NCBI RefSeq assembly: GCF_034355335.1
Contig: NZ_CP136422.1
Coordinates: forward strand, 5,988,501 to 6,052,500
Length of the DNA: 64,000 nucleotides
Source: Blautia coccoides
GTDB lineage: Bacteria; Bacillota; Clostridia; Lachnospirales; Lachnospiraceae
Reading direction: 5' to 3'
This document shows positions 61,797-64,000 of this stretch, one piece after another (positions within the stretch are counted from its first letter, which is position 1; the number at the start of each line of letters is the position of its first letter). Position numbers and translations under genes: made by a program. Under the pieces are notes generated by a model. It had not been told where the DNA came from. It saw nothing but the letters and a program-made list of their open reading frames with translations, and searched no databases.

Positions 61797-63893
61797 TCAC
61801 TCCTCTAAAACCACTAAAGCGTCTGCAACGCCTGTTCCCTGCCCTTCTTCATAAACAAACAGCGGATTGATATCCAGCTCGCATAACTCATCTTTATGAG
61901 CTTCGGCAAAATCAGATACGGAAACCATCATCTCCACAACTGCATCAATATCCCTGGCCTTTGTACCCCTGCAGCCTTTCAGCATTTTATAGGATTTCAG
62001 TGCCTCCAGCATCCGGCGTGCCTCCTCTTTGTTCAAGGGAATGGGATACAGGGAGCTGTCTCCGAACACCTCTACAAAGACACCGCCAAGTCCTGCCAAA
62101 AGCATAGGACCAAATTGTGCATCCCTTTTTACCCCCAGAATCAGTTCCGTTCCCTGGGGCATCATATTCTGCATAAGCACGCCATTTATTTTTGCATCGG
62201 GCGCCCTGTTTTTTACATTTTCCAGAATCGTCTCATAGGCACTGACTGCTTCCTTCTCATCTCTTATGTTCAGGACAACACCGCCCACGTCGGATTTATG
62301 CAGAATGTCATCAGATTCGATTTTCATGACTACAGGGAATGTGACATTTTCTGCCTGAGCAAAAACTTCCTCTCTGCTTGTGACTATGACACCCAATTCC
62401 AATGGAATTCCGCTCTCTTTCAGCATCCGTTTGCTTTTTACTTCACTCAGAGCCTTTTTGCGCCCCCCTGCTTTTTTATGGGGTACAGCCAATGACAGCT
62501 CTCTTTTTGTACAGTCATATGCAATATATTTTGAGAGATGGCTGAGCGCTGAGAACGCATACTTGGGACTTGGAAGGATAGGTACTCCTATCTCTCTGAA
62601 TTTTTCTGCCACGTCCTGATTTCGTGTACCCTCAATAAACGGCAGGATCGCTATGGGCTTTGTATACCCCTGCTCCACTACTTTTTTAACGCCGTTATAT
62701 ATATTGTAAATAGTTGGGTCTGACACTACAAGCTGTATTGTGATCCCGATAAGCACCATCTCAATATTCGGATCATCCATGACTGTCTTCAGCCCCTCGG
62801 CATACAAATCACTGTCATAGCACAGGGCTGCAGTCATATCCAGAGGATTGCCCGGGGTACAGAAGGATGGCAGCATGGATCTTAACTTTTTAAGAGTCTC
62901 CTCCTCAAAATCAGGGTAATAAATCCCGAAAGAACTGCCCATGTCCGCACAGATACCCGTCTCTCCGCCTGATATATTCATAGATGCAAAAGCAGCTTTG
63001 GCAGGCAGTTTCTTTAATGTAGAGAGAAGAAGTGCTGTGGACATCAGTTCCTGCATATCATCTGCCCGGATGACTCCGAATTTATCAAAAACAGCATCAT
63101 ATGCCCGGTCAGAGCCTGCCAGTGCTCCCGTATGGGAGGCGGCAATCTTTCCCCCCTTTTCACTTCTGCCGCCTTTTTGAATGACGATGGGCTTTCTTTT
63201 CTCAGCAGCCCTTTTCAGACAGTCGGCAAAATGCTCTGCATCCTGCACACCTTCCATGTAAATGGCGATGACCGTGGTATTCTCATCCTCTACCAAAAAG
63301 TCCAGGTAATCCTCCAGTGTCACAATTTTACCGTTTCCGATAGAAATGGCGTAAGAAAATCTCATATCACCGCTGTCCATAAGATTTATGCAGAACTGAC
63401 CGCTCTGGGAAATGAATCCGATACTTCCTTTTCTATCCCTCTTCTCCACAGGAAACGCAAAAGAGATCACGTCATCCACATAATTATTGAACCCTCCGCA
63501 ATTCGGCCCCAAAACCGCTATATCCAGTTCCTTAGCCAGCGCTTTCAGCTCTTCCTCCGCCTCTTTTCCCTTCTCATCACCTGTCTCACTGTAACCACTG
63601 GCGAAGACAACAGCACCTCCGCAGCCTTTTGTTTTTGCTTCCCTGAGCAGACCGCATACTGTTGCCTGGGGAGTACAGATGATCGCCAGCTCTATCTCAT
63701 CATCAATCTCTGATAAACTTTTATAACATTTTCTGCCCAGCACGGTATCCCTGCCGGGGTTTACAAAATACACCCTGCTCAGATCTTTTCTGTACTCCAG
63801 AATGTTTCTGCAGGTATCCCCTCCGAATCCTGATTTCTCGCTGGCACCTACAACAGCAAGGGACCTGGCCTTCAGCAGTTTATTTAGATCCAT
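61797..63893 (-). CDS. ADP-forming acyl-CoA synthetase (acetate-CoA ligase family)
   Basis: 698 residues, fused alpha-beta form. A CoA-binding Rossmann domain (SLAVVGASEKSGFGG, about 8-130) is followed by two succinyl-CoA-ligase-like domains, with phospho-His254 in AASHTGALAGSD, and an ATP-grasp domain (about 475-690, PVVMKIESDDILHKSDVGGV). It interconverts an acid, CoA and ATP with acyl-CoA, ADP and phosphate. Archaeal relatives activate 4-hydroxybutyrate and 3-hydroxypropionate. Here it sits with a symporter and a 2-hydroxyacid dehydrogenase. AGGTG precedes the ATG. The acid is unknown. Confidence 0.9.
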   Translation of the reverse strand: MDLNKLLKARSLAVVGASEKSGFGGDTCRNILEYRKDLSRVYFVNPGRDTVLGRKCYKSLSEIDDEIELAIICTPQATVCGLLREAKTKGCGGAVVFASGYSETGDEKGKEAEEELKALAKELDIAVLGPNCGGFNNYVDDVISFAFPVEKRDRKGSIGFISQSGQFCINLMDSGDMRFSYAISIGNGKIVTLEDYLDFLVEDENTTVIAIYMEGVQDAEHFADCLKRAAEKRKPIVIQKGGRSEKGGKIAASHTGALAGSDRAYDAVFDKFGVIRADDMQELMSTALLLSTLKKLPAKAAFASMNISGGETGICADMGSSFGIYYPDFEEETLKKLRSMLPSFCTPGNPLDMTAALCYDSDLYAEGLKTVMDDPNIEMVLIGITIQLVVSDPTIYNIYNGVKKVVEQGYTKPIAILPFIEGTRNQDVAEKFREIGVPILPSPKYAFSALSHLSKYIAYDCTKRELSLAVPHKKAGGRKKALSEVKSKRMLKESGIPLELGVIVTSREEVFAQAENVTFPVVMKIESDDILHKSDVGGVVLNIRDEKEAVSAYETILENVKNRAPDAKINGVLMQNMMPQGTELILGVKRDAQFGPMLLAGLGGVFVEVFGDSSLYPIPLNKEEARRMLEALKSYKMLKGCRGTKARDIDAVVEMMVSVSDFAEAHKDELCELDINPLFVYEEGQGTGVADALVVLEE

Positions 63894-63921
63894 ATATTCA
63901 CCTGCTTTCTGTGAAACACAT

Positions 63922-64000
63922 TTACACAGCTTTTACTCCTGCATCAAAACAAAGGGCATTCTTTGGATTTACCTTCCCTTTTTTCGCAAAATACTCATCA
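63922..64000 (-). CDS. C-terminal end of an unidentified protein (cut by window edge)
   Basis: Only the last 25 residues are inside the window, ending NALCFDAGVKAV before the TAA at 63922-63924. The stop lies 28 bases before the acyl-CoA synthetase start, on the same strand, so it is probably the preceding gene of that operon. The fragment is too short to recognise a family. Confidence 0.55.
   Translation of the reverse strand, partial: DEYFAKKGKVNPKNALCFDAGVKAV

Overview
The window looks like chromosome of an anaerobic gut-type Clostridia, most likely Lachnospiraceae. The reasons are a type III glutamine synthetase, pyruvate:ferredoxin oxidoreductase, a butyryl-CoA gene set with 4-hydroxybutyryl-CoA dehydratase, an FPxTG/LPxTG-like surface protein, strong AGGAGG ribosome sites and moderate GC. 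I see no prophage, insertion sequence, rRNA or CRISPR array. One tRNA-Arg(CCU) is present. The genus is not decided by anything I can see.

Layout. (1) 1-8.5 kb, minus strand: a sugar or sugar-acid operon with Fe-dependent alcohol dehydrogenase, MFS transporter, 2-hydroxyacid dehydrogenase, class II aldolase, FGGY kinase, two xylose-isomerase-like TIM barrels, a VOC protein and an aldo/keto reductase. It diverges from a PRD-type regulator (8.7-10.65 kb) followed by an Sfp-type phosphopantetheinyl transferase. (2) 11.2-21.9 kb, minus: a flavodoxin-like Fe-S protein, an AraC regulator fused to a GH39-like domain whose nucleophile Glu is His, a fumarate-reductase-like flavoprotein, and a Dpp/Opp-type ABC importer whose first permease gene carries an in-frame stop codon. 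(3) 22.0-24.5 kb, minus: SnoaL-like protein, Pta-type phosphate acyltransferase and butyrate kinase. (4) 24.9-30.4 kb, plus: nitrogen genes glnN, purF and an AmtB-PII fusion. Terminator-like hairpins lie in the leaders of glnN and amtB. (5) 30.6-33.3 kb: repeat-rich wall-anchored protein and the tRNA. (6) 33.4-55.5 kb, minus: 20 tightly spaced genes in one direction. In transcription order they are a PCC-domain protein, sugar ABC importer (SBP and two permeases), RraA-like protein, TIM barrel, GH140/apiosidase-like glycosidase, DhaK, DhaL, RpiB-like isomerase, a beta-propeller-like protein, zinc alcohol dehydrogenase, NifJ, two UxaA-family subunits, AbfD, thiolase, crotonase, Hbd and acyl-CoA dehydrogenase. 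(7) 55.7-59.1 kb: YesM/YesN-type two-component system. (8) 59.3-64 kb: 2-hydroxyacid dehydrogenase, sodium:solute symporter, ADP-forming acyl-CoA synthetase and a partial gene.

The most interesting region is 33.4-63.9 kb. Import and cytoplasmic cleavage of a glycoside (possibly apiose-containing), ketotetrose phosphorylation and isomerisation (DhaK/DhaL/RpiB), pyruvate oxidation and a crotonyl-CoA/butyryl-CoA route appear to be packaged as one ~22 kb unit under a two-component sensor. AbfD is present without its usual partner genes. The nearby ADP-forming synthetase is a possible source of 4-hydroxybutyryl-CoA. All pathway assignments are inferred from family membership and gene order.
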